A stretch of DNA of 64,000 nt from Glandiceps talaboti. Taxonomy: Eukaryota; Hemichordata; Enteropneusta; Spengelidae. Within the stretch, counting starts at the first letter, position 1. Every line of letters begins with the position of its first letter. The stretch is taken from NCBI RefSeq assembly GCF_964340395.1, contig NC_135570.1:15289822-15353821 (forward strand), in the 5' to 3' direction. The notes below the pieces were generated by a model. It saw nothing but the letters and a program-made list of their open reading frames with translations, was not told where the DNA came from and did not search any database. This document shows, piece after piece, positions 11,014-21,945 of this stretch. A program made the position numbers and the translations under genes.

Positions 11014-11709
11014 AAGCACTCAGTAGAAAAGTTGACCCCATGACTGAACAACACTTCACACATACATCAAACAGATCAACCAGACGATCTCATTCACATT
11101 AATATCAACAACCTAAAAAGAAAGGAACAAGCCTATGTAATACTTTTTGACCTTTAGTTGACTATCATCAGACTGTGAGACACATATGCAGCCAACTAGA
11201 GAGAATCTCAAGGTGACATTTACCCTTGTCTTGGAAGAAAAAGGAAAACATTTGACTAAACTTATCTTTAACTTGAAAGCAAAGTACTTATAATGTAAAA
11301 GAACTTGATGCAAATAGTTGTCAATCAAAGCATCCTTAGTTATTTTTTATCTCTTTTCTGAAGTTATCTAAATAATAGTTTTCACTAATGGTTCTAGAAC
11401 CTTGTTACCATGGTAACTGATATAGAACTACCAATATATGTAATTTTGCCTATGTAGAACTGTATTGTCAAAGTTGATTCTAAATATCCCTTCCACCAAC
11501 ATAAAAATTGTTCGATACATGTCTCTTAACCAGTAAATTCAAGGATAAATATTGAACAGTGAGAAGAAAAGATTTGGAATCATAACAGATAGTTGACGGT
11601 CAAACTATTAGTACGCATGAACTAAAAATAGCTAAACCTATTGTTCTTGTCTGTGATGTCATCAAGGGTGTTATTGGGAACTCAATGAAATTTGAAAATG
11701 CCATTAAAC
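11014..11709. other. Single-copy DNA with an RFX-like palindrome
   Basis: No gene recognised. GTTACCATGGTAAC at 11404-11417 is a perfect palindrome matching the X-box consensus bound by RFX factors (see the separate entry). Confidence 0.5.
11404..11417. promoter_or_regulatory. Candidate RFX-binding X-box
   Basis: GTTACCATGGTAAC fits the two inverted half-sites GTNRCC and RGYAAC without a gap, the arrangement preferred by RFX proteins (established). RFX factors occur in all animals. No promoter or gene start is recognisable nearby, so any role as an enhancer or cilia-gene X-box is inference. Confidence 0.4.
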
Positions 11710-11713
11710 TTAA

Positions 11714-12397
11714 AGTGGCCATGTGGATGAGAATTTGGTATTTATTTTGGATTTTTAATTTATAAAACAATTTTATCATGGTTTCCTACTTGAAAAAATC
11801 AATGTGAAACAACATATGCCAAGTCCTTGTTTGTAACTCAATTCTTTACAAGAAGAAAAGGTTTGTTATTGTATGTACAATAACAAAGATTTAACATGTT
11901 TGTGAATCTTTTGCAATGTATTGAGTTACAAACACAGACTTGGTTAAAGTGGCCATATGGATGAGAATTTGGTATTTATTTTGGATTTTTATTTGATAAA
12001 AGAGCTTCACTAAGTTTTTCTACTTGAAAAAATAATGTGAAATAACATATACCAAGTCTATGTTCACATCTCAATAAACAGCAAAACACTAAACAATGTG
12101 TAAAATGTTTGTTATTGTACGTACAATAACAAACTTTTTACACTTTTTGCATCTTTTTGCAATGTATTGAGTTATGAACATGGACTTGGTATATGTTCTT
12201 TCGCTTTATTTTTTCAAATAGAAAAACACAGTGAAGCTGTTTTATCAAATAAAAATCCAAAATAAATACCAAATTCTCATCCATATGGCCACTTTAATGT
12301 TGTTTCATATTGATTTTTCAAGTAGGAAGCCATGATAAAATTGTTTTATAAATTAAAAATCCAAAATAAATACCCAATCCTCATCCATATGGCCACT
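11714..12397. mobile_element. Outer TTAA-flanked foldback element, split by a copy of itself
   Basis: Begins AGTGGCCATGTGGATGAG and ends CTCATCCATATGGCCACT, with TTAA at 11710-11713 and 12398-12401. The terminal arms are long inverted repeats (GAATTTGGTATTTATTTTGG … ATAAAACAATTTTATCATGG on the left, the complement on the right). Removing the inner element (11948-12293) and one TTAA leaves about 334 bp, close to the inner copy's 346 bp. No coding capacity. The TTAA duplication is what piggyBac-type transposases make, but the ends do not begin CCC as classical piggyBac ends do, so assignment is open. Confidence 0.88.
11948..12293. mobile_element. Inner TTAA-flanked foldback element (346 bp)
   Basis: Begins AGTGGCCATATGGATGAG and ends CTCATCCATATGGCCACT, with TTAA at 11944-11947 and 12294-12297. 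It is nearly a full-length palindrome. Its centre, around 12108-12133, is GTTTGTTATTGTA followed by its exact complement. It sits inside an older relative: the host flanks CTTGG and TGTTGTTTCAT match the inner copy's own CTTGGTATATGTTCTTTC, with TTAA in place of TATA. Confidence 0.9.
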
Positions 12398-12401
12398 TTA
12401 A

Positions 12402-13300
12402 CCAAAACACTAAATAATATCACAGGAGATAAATGCATTTTAAGCTCAGAGTACATGTAGGACTTTTACTCCATTCTACTGCTTATGTTTTATCATAGCA
12501 AACAGAGTCCTTAATGTATGACGGATGGTAGTAACTAGTAAGACGCTGTCTGGAAAGACAAATATGCCAGAATCATTACGAACTGGTAATTGTGTTGGTA
12601 TTATCTGAGATACAGCATTGAATAGATTCCATTGTGTACTGCTGTTTGTGGGATTAAAATGAAAATCAAAAAATTTTCATCATCATTAAAGGCAGTAAAT
12701 TTATGTCACAAAAAAAGATGACATTTATTAAATCTATTGTGAGCCTTCCTTGATATGAATAATGCAGGTGGTATAGATAATAAATAACAAATTGAGAACT
12801 AGAGGATAATGTGAGACAAAAAGTTAAGAAATTCTCATCAATTTTTTTATAATTCGTTCTGATATCATTTAATTGGTTCAGACATATTTGATATTACTAA
12901 AATAGTGATTTTAGTTGTATCTGTAATGTAGGTACTGAATAGAATGAGCGGGATTAACTAATGTCGTTATGGCAACAGCTTGATACATTGCTGCCATTCA
13001 GTGTCTGTTTCCTGTCGTATCAATCGTAAAGTGTGGCTGTTTTGAATATTCAAAGAGAGTATTTTTAAAACTCAGTGCACATGTTATTGAAAGCTGTATC
13101 ACTGTTTGAAATTTATGTCGGTGTGGAGATACAGTTGATAAAACAGAAGTAGCATTATAATAAGTATTATAATGTTGCATTTTATAAATTGTACACATAG
13201 AATAGTAGGCATACTGCGATTATATCAAACTAAATTTACCATTATGGATCTGAAGACTGCATTTCTTGTCTACAAAGTTCAAATGCATATTAAACTGTGT
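12402..13300. other. Single-copy AT-rich DNA
   Basis: No gene or RNA recognised. A 66-codon open frame on the minus strand at 12998-13198 lacks any recognisable similarity. Confidence 0.5.
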
Positions 13301-13795
13301 AGAAATACAACAATGTAAACCTGTACGGAATGTTGATTCAGAAGCTTATTAACCTTTTCACACCCCCAGTTTGCTCAACACCTAAGGCAAATTTATATCC
13401 TGTGTTGAAAGTTTGAAATGTCTATCGAAAACTCTCTAGAAATACAGCAATATGAAACTGTACCGAATGTTGAAGCTTATAGCCATTTCAATTCACACCT
13501 CTTAGTTTTCTCAACACCTAAGGCAAATTTGGATCCTGTGTTGAAAGTTTGAAATGTATACTGAAAACTCTCTAGAAATACAGCAATACGAAACTGTACC
13601 GAATGTTGAAGCTTAGCTTTTTCACACCTCTTAGTTTGCTCAACACCTGAGGTAAATTTGGATCCTGTGTTGAAAGTTTGAAATGTCTAAAATATCTAGA
13701 AATACAACAATATAAACTGTACCGAATGTTGCAGTTACATATAGCCTTTTCACACATCCAGTTTGTTCAACACCTCAAGCAAATTTGGACCATTC
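13300..13795. repeat. ~127-136 bp tandem repeat, 4 units
   Basis: Each unit contains an ACTGTACCGAATGTTG-like segment (ACTGTACGGAATGTTG-like in the first unit), a CTTTTCACAC segment, TTGCTCAACACCTAAGGCAA and TGTGTTGAAAGTTTGAAATG. The CTCAACA landmark recurs at 13374, 13510 and 13639, and as TTCAACA at 13766. Units are roughly 85-90% alike. The last is the most diverged and loses its end. Confidence 0.85.
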
Positions 13796-15000
13796 TGTCA
13801 GATCCAGTTCAGAAGACAAGTGATTTGTTCAAAACATCTGTTTCACAATTAATAGTAGAAGAGAACTTGTGTATGAATCACAGTGCTCCCACGATAAACA
13901 TACAAAGTGTTGTATAAATCATTATTTATGTTATCTTAACAGATTTAAAGACATCGGGGAACATAGACAGGATTGCCACAAATCTCAAATTTGTACCCTT
14001 ACGTAAATGAGGAATATGAAAAAAAGATATGAAATTGTTTGAAATGTTTTCCAGTAGATTCATCCATGCCACCATCTCATTTTGTAACATTCAGTTGTTA
14101 CCAGTGATTCCCATAAAGCCTAGCACCTTCCCTGTCTCGAAAGAAGACATCATGGTCATAGAACTGACATATAACGTTTGATAATTTCAAGATTTTTTAT
14201 CCCTGCTTCAATTCATGAAAAATAATCTTCTTTTTAATCAAAGTCTCTTGGCAAACTTTGTGATATGAATGATTTAGATAAAGAAATCACTGCTGCTTCA
14301 ACAATTGGAAATGATTTTAGACTTTGCCTATCATTTCTCAGGACAAAAATAATGTTTTATTTCCCTAATAATCAAATACACAGGAAAAATTATTATACAA
14401 TAAGATGGGAAAATGGGAAAAACAAAAATTAGTTGCCTGGCAACTAGTCACCTCCATTCCAGCATGTTTTAAGTGTCTAACATAACTTGGAAGATATCTC
14501 TGGACAAACTATTCACATTCTCTGATAATAACTGACTTTACTATGGATTTCTTAATACTGGGGTTGTATATTTACAAGCCTTCTTCGGGAAAGTTCACAA
14601 ACTGCTTATAAATTTCCATGTTATCTTTCAAGGACAGGGGGAATATTATGATCATCAATTAGTCAATATTGAAACTCTGATATGAAAGGTTAGCCATTGT
14701 TACTGTAAAAGAATTTTAAAAATAAATTTGGAAATGACTTTTAGAGTTGACCTTTATCATAAGCAGCCCCAAGGACAGGATTGAGTGTTTTAAACCATTA
14801 CATTGCTAGATGTCTTCAGGGAAATCCATGTACTATGTATGGAATATTTGACATTTATAAATAAAAAAGTGACAGCCTCCAGAGTCTCACTGCAACTTTG
14901 ATATTACTTCAGAAATGGTCAGTTGGGAGATGTGATATTCTTTTTATTCATGAAGTGCATAATCCAAAAAACCCAAAGAACTGATATGACACCCTAGGCG
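13796..15000. other. Single-copy AT-rich DNA
   Basis: No gene, RNA gene or repeat recognised over about 1.2 kb. Confidence 0.55.
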
Positions 15001-15004
15001 TACA

Positions 15005-16840
15005 GGAACATTACATTAAATAGACAAAGTGAACATATGTACATTAAAAAGACAGTGTGAATATATATACATTAAAAAGACAATGTGAATATATATACAT
15101 TAAAAAGACAGAGTGAACATGTATACATTAAAAAGACAGTGTGAATATGTATACATTAAAAAGACAGAGTGAATATATATACATTAAAAATACAGAGTGA
15201 ATATATATACATTAAAAAGACAGAGTGAACATGTATACATTAAAAAGACAGAGTGAACATGTATACATTAAAAATACAGAGTGAACATATATACATTAAA
15301 AAGACAGTGTGAATATATATACATTAAAAATACAGAGTGAATATATATACATTAAAAAGACAGAGTGAACATGTATACATTAAAAAGACAGAGTGAACAT
15401 GTATACATTAAAAAGACAGTGTGAACATGTATACATTAAAAAGACAGAGTGAATATGTATACATTAAAAAGACAGAGTGAATATGTATACATTAAAAAGA
15501 CAGAGTGAATATATATACATTAAAAAGACAGTGTGAATATGTATACATTAAAAAGACAGAGTGAATATATGTACATTAAAAAGACAGAGTGAATATATAT
15601 ACATTAAAAAGACAGAGTGAATATGTATACATTAAAAAGACAGAGTGAATATATATACATTAAAAAGACAGTGTGAACATATATACATTAAAAAGACAGA
15701 GTGAATATATATACATTAAAAAGACAGTGTGAATATATATACATTAAAAAGACAGTGTGAACATGTATCCATTAAAAAGACAGTGTGAACATGTATCCAT
15801 TAAAAAGACAGAGTGAATATATATACATTAAAAAGACAGTGTGAACATATATACATTAAAAAGACAGAGTGAATATATATACATTAAAAAGACAGTGTGA
15901 ATATATATACATTAAAAAGACAGAGTGAATATATATACATTAAAAAGACAGTGTGAATATGTATACATTAAAAAGACAGAGTGAATATATATACATTAAA
16001 AAGACAGTGTGAATATGTATACATTAAAAAGACAGAGTGAACATATATATACATTAAAAAGACAGAGTGAATATATATACATTAAAAAGACAGAGTGAAT
16101 ATATATACATTAAAAAGACAGTGTGAATATGTATACATTAAAAAGACAGAGTGAACATATATATACATTAAAAAGACAGAGTGAATATATATACATTAAA
16201 AAGACAGAGTGAATATATATACATTAAAAAGACAGTGTGAATATATATACATTAAAAAGACAGAGTGAATATGTATACATTAAAAAGACAGAGTGAATAT
16301 ATGTACATTAAAAATACAGAGTGAATATATATACAACCATTAAAAAGACAGTGAACAGTCATGTATGTATACATTAAAAAGACAGTGTGAACATGTATAC
16401 ATTAAAAAGACAGTGTGAATATGTATACATTAAAAAGACAGAGTGAACATATATATACATTAAAAAGACAGAGTGAATATATATACATTAAAAAGACAGA
16501 GTGAATATATATACATTAAAAAGACAGTGTGAATATGTATACAGTAAAAAGACAGTGTGAATATATATACATTAAAAATACAGAGTGAATATATATACAT
16601 TAAAAATACAGAGTGAATATATATACATTAAAAAGACAGTGTGAATATATATACATTAAAAAGACAGAGTGAATATGTATACATTAAAAAGACAGAGTGA
16701 ATATATGTACATTAAAAATACAGAGTGAATATATATACAACCATTAAAAAGACAGTGAACAGTCATGTATGTATACATTAAAAAGACAGTGTGAACATGT
16801 ATACATTAAAAATACAGAGTGAATTTATATACATTAAAAA
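15005..16840. repeat. 28-bp AT-rich minisatellite, ~65 copies
   Basis: The core is ATTAAAAAGACAGAGTGAA followed by an (A/C)TATATATAC-type tail. Variants alternate GAGTG/GTGTG, ATATAT/ATGTAT and AAGACAG/AATACAG. An irregular block (AACCATTAAAAAGACAGTGA, then ACAGTCATGTATG) occurs at 16335 and again at 16739, showing a ~404-bp higher-order duplication near the right end. No coding potential. Confidence 0.96.
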
Positions 16841-16849
16841 GGGAATATC

Positions 16850-17700
16850 TCCAGTTGAATGAAATTGACAATAGCACACCTATCAACAGAATAGAGAGAA
16901 CACGTACATGTGTGAATAGAATTATATATTTATAAACTTAAATGGTAAAAAATGTTTCAACACAAGTGTAAATTTCAATTAGACAGGATAAGTACATGTA
17001 CATGCATATTATACTGAATATCTACAGTTATATTACACATGTGATTGAAATTGACAATAACACACCTTTCAGAGTGAACATATGTATATTGTACATACTG
17101 TAGTTTCAATATATGTAGTTTGCATAATGTGTTTGAATGAAACTAACATATGACCACACCTCTCAACCAAACAGTAAGAACATGTGCTCGTTACATTGCA
17201 GATATATTGCACATTACAAACTTACAGGTGAAAACGTTATGACTCGGATGTAAATGTCAACTGGACAGGATGAACACAATGTACATTTAGTCAACAGTGA
17301 CTAAATACAAGTGTCATAAAGTCTCACCTGTAGGTGTTAGAACGTAATTCTGTCCAGTTGAAATTGACATCAATATCATAACATTTTCACCTCTAAGAGA
17401 TTTGACATGTAATATTTTCACTATTTAATCAAGTTAATGGGCATGTATGTTCTACTTGTCAGGTTGAAAGATGTAATAGTGTCAGTTTCATCAACACATA
17501 AATTCAAACTGTAATCCATCACTCACTGTTTAATTAGTGTTTGTTTACCATGTCCAGTGAAATTTACACTTGTTTGGAGATGGATGTTTGTCATTTTCAT
17601 CAAACTAGAGTTTTGCTGTTTTTTACCATTTAATGGCCATATGTTCTACTTGTTTAGTGAAACTGATGTTACATTTCAATTGGTCAAGGTGAGTGCATGT
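16850..17700. repeat. Decayed repeat domain with opposed orientations
   Basis: GAAATTGACAATAGCACACC at 16861 recurs as GAAATTGACAATAACACACC at 17045. The arm CTTACAGGTGAAAACGTTAT … GTCAACTGGACAG (17221-17268) is matched by its complement CTGTCCAGTTGAAATTGACA … CATAACATTTTCACCT (17350-17393) at roughly 80% identity. Further minus-orientation pieces (GTCCAGTGAAATTTACACTT) follow to about 17.7 kb. It could be an old palindromic duplication or two opposed insertions of one repeat. Confidence 0.6.
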
Positions 17701-18325
17701 ACGTTGTACATTATACAGTGAAAACCTATAGGTACCTTTACAGTCAAGTGGACTTCATTTCTGCAACAATCAAACTTTTAAGGTTTGTATACAATGTCAG
17801 ATTGTCATTGAGTGCTTATCTAAAGTGTTGTCATGGTTACTGAAACTTATCAGTTTCCTTAGTTTTAAGTTTCAATGTCTGACATGTGAGGTCATTGAAT
17901 CTTGTGGCCAAAACAATTAACTCCATAGTAATAATACATTCTTGTATCACGACCTAGGGTTTTTATTACTTACAAGTAACATTTTGCTTTAATTAAGGAT
18001 TGCCTTCATATCATGTCAAAATGATGTGTTTTGCAATATGTTTTGTAAGTCGGGGTATCATTGTCTGATCAAAGTGTGAGATTGTTCCTTTAAGTCACCA
18101 TATCATAACATTGAAGCTCTGTGGTTTTCTATTTTATCTCCAAAATGTAAAATCACAACTCCTGTTATTCTTGATAGCCAAGATCTTGCTTTCTGTCACA
18201 GACCCTTGACCAACAAAATTTGTATTCTGGCCCTCAGGCCATGTGTCCATCTGCCTGATCTTTCTATTTGATTTGAATGATAAGTTATAATACAAATATC
18301 ACACAATAGTATGTAAAATTCTGCT
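17701..18325. other. Single-copy DNA
   Basis: No gene recognised. A near-X-box word, GTTGTCATGGTTAC, occurs at about 17832 but misses consensus positions. Confidence 0.5.
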
Positions 18326-18329
18326 AAAA

Positions 18330-18605
18330 AGGTCACCAAATGATGTGTATAACCCCAAATAGTTGGTCATAATCAGGGGTACCTTTCATTACAACAAATA
18401 CAGTGATTTTGAATAAGGCTTCAGTTGAAATTACACTTATATAAATATAACATCTGTAAACTCAAAGATTCAATTCTATTTAAAGTATCACCAGGTTAGT
18501 TCATATTATATATCTCAAACATTTTGTCGTAATCAACAGCACCTTTCATAACATGAAATACAGTGATTTTCAATCAGGCCTTTGGATGAAAGTACAATAT
18601 AATAT
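18330..18605. repeat. Two-copy direct duplication (~165-bp spacing)
   Basis: GGTACCTTTCATTACAACAA and ATACAGTGATTTTGAATAAG in the first copy correspond to AGCACCTTTCATAACATGAA and ATACAGTGATTTTCAATCAG in the second, each preceded by GTCATAATCA- or GTCGTAATCA-like text. Divergence is moderate. No function evident. Confidence 0.65.
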
Positions 18606-19440
18606 AAGCAGTGTGTATAGCCATATTTCATTTTTAGTATCTCTCTGAATTGTCAGTTTTGCAGGGAAAATGAATACACGTCATAGAGTACAAAGAATGG
18701 ATGTAAATTAGAATGCTTTAAATGAAGTGCAATTAATTTTGTGATGTGCGTCATACTTTTGATGCAGTGTATCCAAAACATGCCAGTCTTCATCAAAGTA
18801 CTAATACATTCATGTGAGCTTTATATGAGTTCTTTAACTTTGCCAGTAAACATCAAATAGCCTGATCTTCTATTCTTTTCCCAGAAAGCAGCAGGCATAA
18901 CTTGATATTCCGACAAATTCCTTTTTTTGTAGTCTTTGTGACAAATCATAGTGAAGTAATACTTGCAAAATGAATAGTAAATTACCACCACTGGAGATAC
19001 AGAAAGGTCACAAGCATTGAAAAGATGCTAATGTCTGCCTTGGCAAAAAATCTTATATTTTCAGATTTCAAGTATGGAATTTTTTCTAATTTGTATGAAT
19101 ATAAAGATTATACATTTGGAGGTATTCTTATACAACTTACAAGTACAGATACAAAAAATATGAGATTGAACACAGTTTCAATTATTATTAAATGTTCTCT
19201 GAACTGTCATTTGCAAGATCCTACTGGTGTGGTTGATCATTGTAATGTGAATTAACCCGAACTTAAATGGTCCTATCTAGGTCTACCCAGTTTTCCAATA
19301 AAGAACACTAGCATCAAATCTTACACAGGAGACAGGACTATAAATTATGTATTGCTTTCAGTACTACAGTCAATAATAGTGGCATATTTTACGATAAACA
19401 TCCATACATGAATTTTACACTGTGATTACTTACTAGAATC
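18606..19440. other. Single-copy AT-rich DNA
   Basis: A 76-codon ATG frame at 19025-19255 shows no domain, signal peptide or similarity I recognise. Treated as non-coding. Confidence 0.5.
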
Positions 19441-19444
19441 TCAT

Positions 19445-19865
19445 TAGACACTCACATATGAAAAAAATAAAATAAAAAATCTACCTACCCCACCTATTTT
19501 AAAATAAAAAATGTTGTTTGGTTCCGGTTACCCGACCCCACCTCATTTTTCACGCCCACCCTAAAAAAAGAAGAAGAAAATCATAAAAATTGTGAAGTCT
19601 CGCAAGAAATAGTGGATGTGGAAACAGACATCAACTGAAAAAGACAATATAAAACTGTTCTTTCAATCTGTAATGGCTATTCATCTGATGAGAAGAAGCC
19701 AATAACACAGAGACCATATGGAAAACAACGGAAAACATAACTAGACACTCACATATGAAAAAAATAAGATTAAAAAATAAAATTAAAAATCTACCTACCT
19801 CACCTATTTTAAAATTGAATGTAATTGGAACCACACAATTTTTTTTTACACCTTAGTATAAAATG
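19445..19865 (-). mobile_element. Family A, copy 2, with one end segment duplicated
   Basis: Reads as the reverse complement of the 6.6-kb copy. A ~75-bp end segment (GACACTCACATATGAAAAAA, then ATCTACCTAC and CACCTATTTTAAAAT) occurs twice, at about 19448 and 19744, bracketing the internal body. This is either an end-to-end pair of copies or an insertion of one copy into the end of another. Confidence 0.7.
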
Positions 19866-20064
19866 AAACTAAATTCAGTAAACTAAAAAGTAAACTGGAC
19901 TGATCTTTGTTTATTCAACAAACTCGTAGACTGAAATTTTGGTCTCCATTTAGTATTTAGTTCTCTAGATTGAGAATGAAATTCAGAGAGAAATTCTTTG
20001 AACCTGCAATATCCGACACTGGACCAAAATAGCAGAATATGAAAGCCTTGCAAGAACATTGCTG

Positions 20065-20460
20065 AATATACTGACGTGGAGGAGAGAACAGCACAGAATA
20101 GACTGACGTGGAGGAGAGAACAGCACAGAATAGACTGACGTGGAGGAGAGAACAGCACAGAATAGACTGACGTGGAGGAGAGAACAGCACAGAATAGACT
20201 GACGTGGAGGAGAGAACAGCACAGAATAGACTGACGTGGAGGAGAGAACAGCACAGAATAGACTGACGTGGAGGAGAGAACAGCACAGAATAGACTGACG
20301 TGGAGGAGAGAGAACAGCACAGAATAGACTGGCGTGGAGGAGAGAACAGCACAGAATAGACTGACGTGGAGGAGAGAACAGCACAGAATAGACTGACGTG
20401 GAGGAGAAAACAGCACAGAACAGACTAATGTGAATGAGAGAACAGCACAGAATAGACTGA
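20065..20460. repeat. 32-bp minisatellite, ~12 copies
   Basis: The core is GACTGACGTGGAGGAGAGAA followed by CAGCACAGAATA. Units are almost identical except for a 2-bp insertion near 20310 and diverged end units. Since 32 is not a multiple of three, every unit shifts frame, yet all three minus-strand frames stay open (131-206 codons) because the unit has no stop in any frame. No coding evidence otherwise. Confidence 0.95.
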
Positions 20461-21220
20461 CTATTGAAATGAAAGACATCAGGATGTCGCTGTGGTTTGT
20501 CACATTTCAATTTTATTCAAAATCTGGAAAGTTAGAAATCTTTTGAATTGGAATTGCATTACATCAAATTTAAGACTAATTGAAAGTGACATGGAGTACG
20601 TGTTTTAACTGTACAGAGAAATTTGAGATTTTTTATTTGCAAATCTGTTAAAATACAGAAGAAATCCATAAGGTAACAAAATTTTAAAAATTTCATCATA
20701 TTCTTCAAAAATGGTCAAAGGTGGTGAACATCCACATGCATATTTTGATTGGAAAGTATATTCAGTTTTTATCAGTTCAGGTGGACGGTATTTGAAAATA
20801 GCAAACCTTCCTGTAAATACATGATTTAATACTGGTTATTGCTTATAAAGTTAAGTCGAGTCCCAAATTAGTGTGCAATATGACCTCATTAAAGAAATAG
20901 ATACCGATAAATGATACCATCAAATGAAGACAACCTGTCTGTGTTTTGTCTTGTCGCTAAGGGAATGGTTGCTAAGCTATTCTTGGCTCCAAATGAGATT
21001 GCTTCATGTGCCAGGAGACAAGGTTACACGAGGTCAGATTTTCTTATATTGCCAAACATACATCTGCATTGTATAACATGATTAATTACGGGGGAACTTG
21101 TTGCAGCAATTGTTACTAGATATTAAAGGACAACCCTACTTATTTCTGTGTCTCATGTCCACCACTGACTTTATGTAGTATTTGATTTGATCACAACATT
21201 CTTAATAAAGCAGTTCCCTT
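20461..21220. other. Single-copy AT-rich DNA
   Basis: No gene, RNA or repeat recognised. Confidence 0.5.
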
Positions 21221-21221
21221 C

Positions 21222-21350
21222 AGTGTGCTCTCTAAGCCAATTTGATGCACCACTGATACACACAATTTCTAGTGATGCACCAAAAGTTGTTCCCCTATCT
21301 CTTACTATGTGGTGAATCACAAGAAATGCCAGTTTTTATCATATTGACCC
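21222..21350 (+). repeat. Dispersed repeat family E, copy 2
   Basis: AATTTGATGCACCACTGATA and ACACAATTTCTAGTGATGCA match 7376-7440 with scattered substitutions and small deletions. Followed by a (TA)n tract at 21358-21382. Confidence 0.75.
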
Positions 21351-21774
21351 ATATAAAATTATATATATATATATATATATATACACCAGTATATCTTCCT
21401 TCCTCAATACAAAGCTTCATAGACAAATTTTGCCAGGTTACATATAAGTTAAGATTTATTAAACACTGAAGCATGAAATCATTATATTTATATCAAAACA
21501 TATGTTTTGTAATGCAATAATTTCATTAGAAAAATGATTTGATTGAAATAGTGAATGTTTACCAAAATCAAGATATGTATGATGGGAAAGACTTGGCCAA
21601 TTAAACTTAAGTTTCCACATATGCATTGGATAATTCCTGTACTAAAAATTTTAAAAATCAATGTATCAACATAGCTGATAACATATTAATATTCACTTTT
21701 GGCTATGAATTGGTCAGGGTACACATCAAATAATTTATTATGTATTGCTTTCTGTATTTTGTTGCATCCCGCTA

Positions 21775-21945
21775 CAGTGTTTTTGCGAAGGTTTGGTAAC
21801 CCTGGTAACAGGAAAGGGGAAATCTGGTAAAAGCTGGCATAGTTTCCCATATATTAACTATACTTTTGGTGAGGAAGCCTGGTAAAATGACTAGGGAACT
21901 CACGAAGATTTCACCTACTTACCACCCTTAACAAAAACACAGCTC
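21775..21945 (+). repeat. Dispersed repeat family C, copy 1
   Basis: Contains GGTTTGGTAACCCTGGTAAC, GAAATCTGGTAAA and TTTTGGTGAGGAAGCCTGGTAAA, then CTAGGGAACTCA and ATTTCACCTACTTACCACCC. The family pattern is: GGGGAACCCTGGTAA, a variable middle, GGGAACTCAGGTAGATTTTACC, ACTTACCACCC. Further copies lie at 24.1, 26.7-27.4, 37.2-37.6 and 61.06-61.26 kb, often tandemly expanded. Class unknown. Confidence 0.75.

Noticed and set aside
10318-11102. Several 185-240 codon open frames on both strands
   Set aside because: They are the 21-bp array read in five frames. The residues are simple 7-mers and no start or splice context exists.
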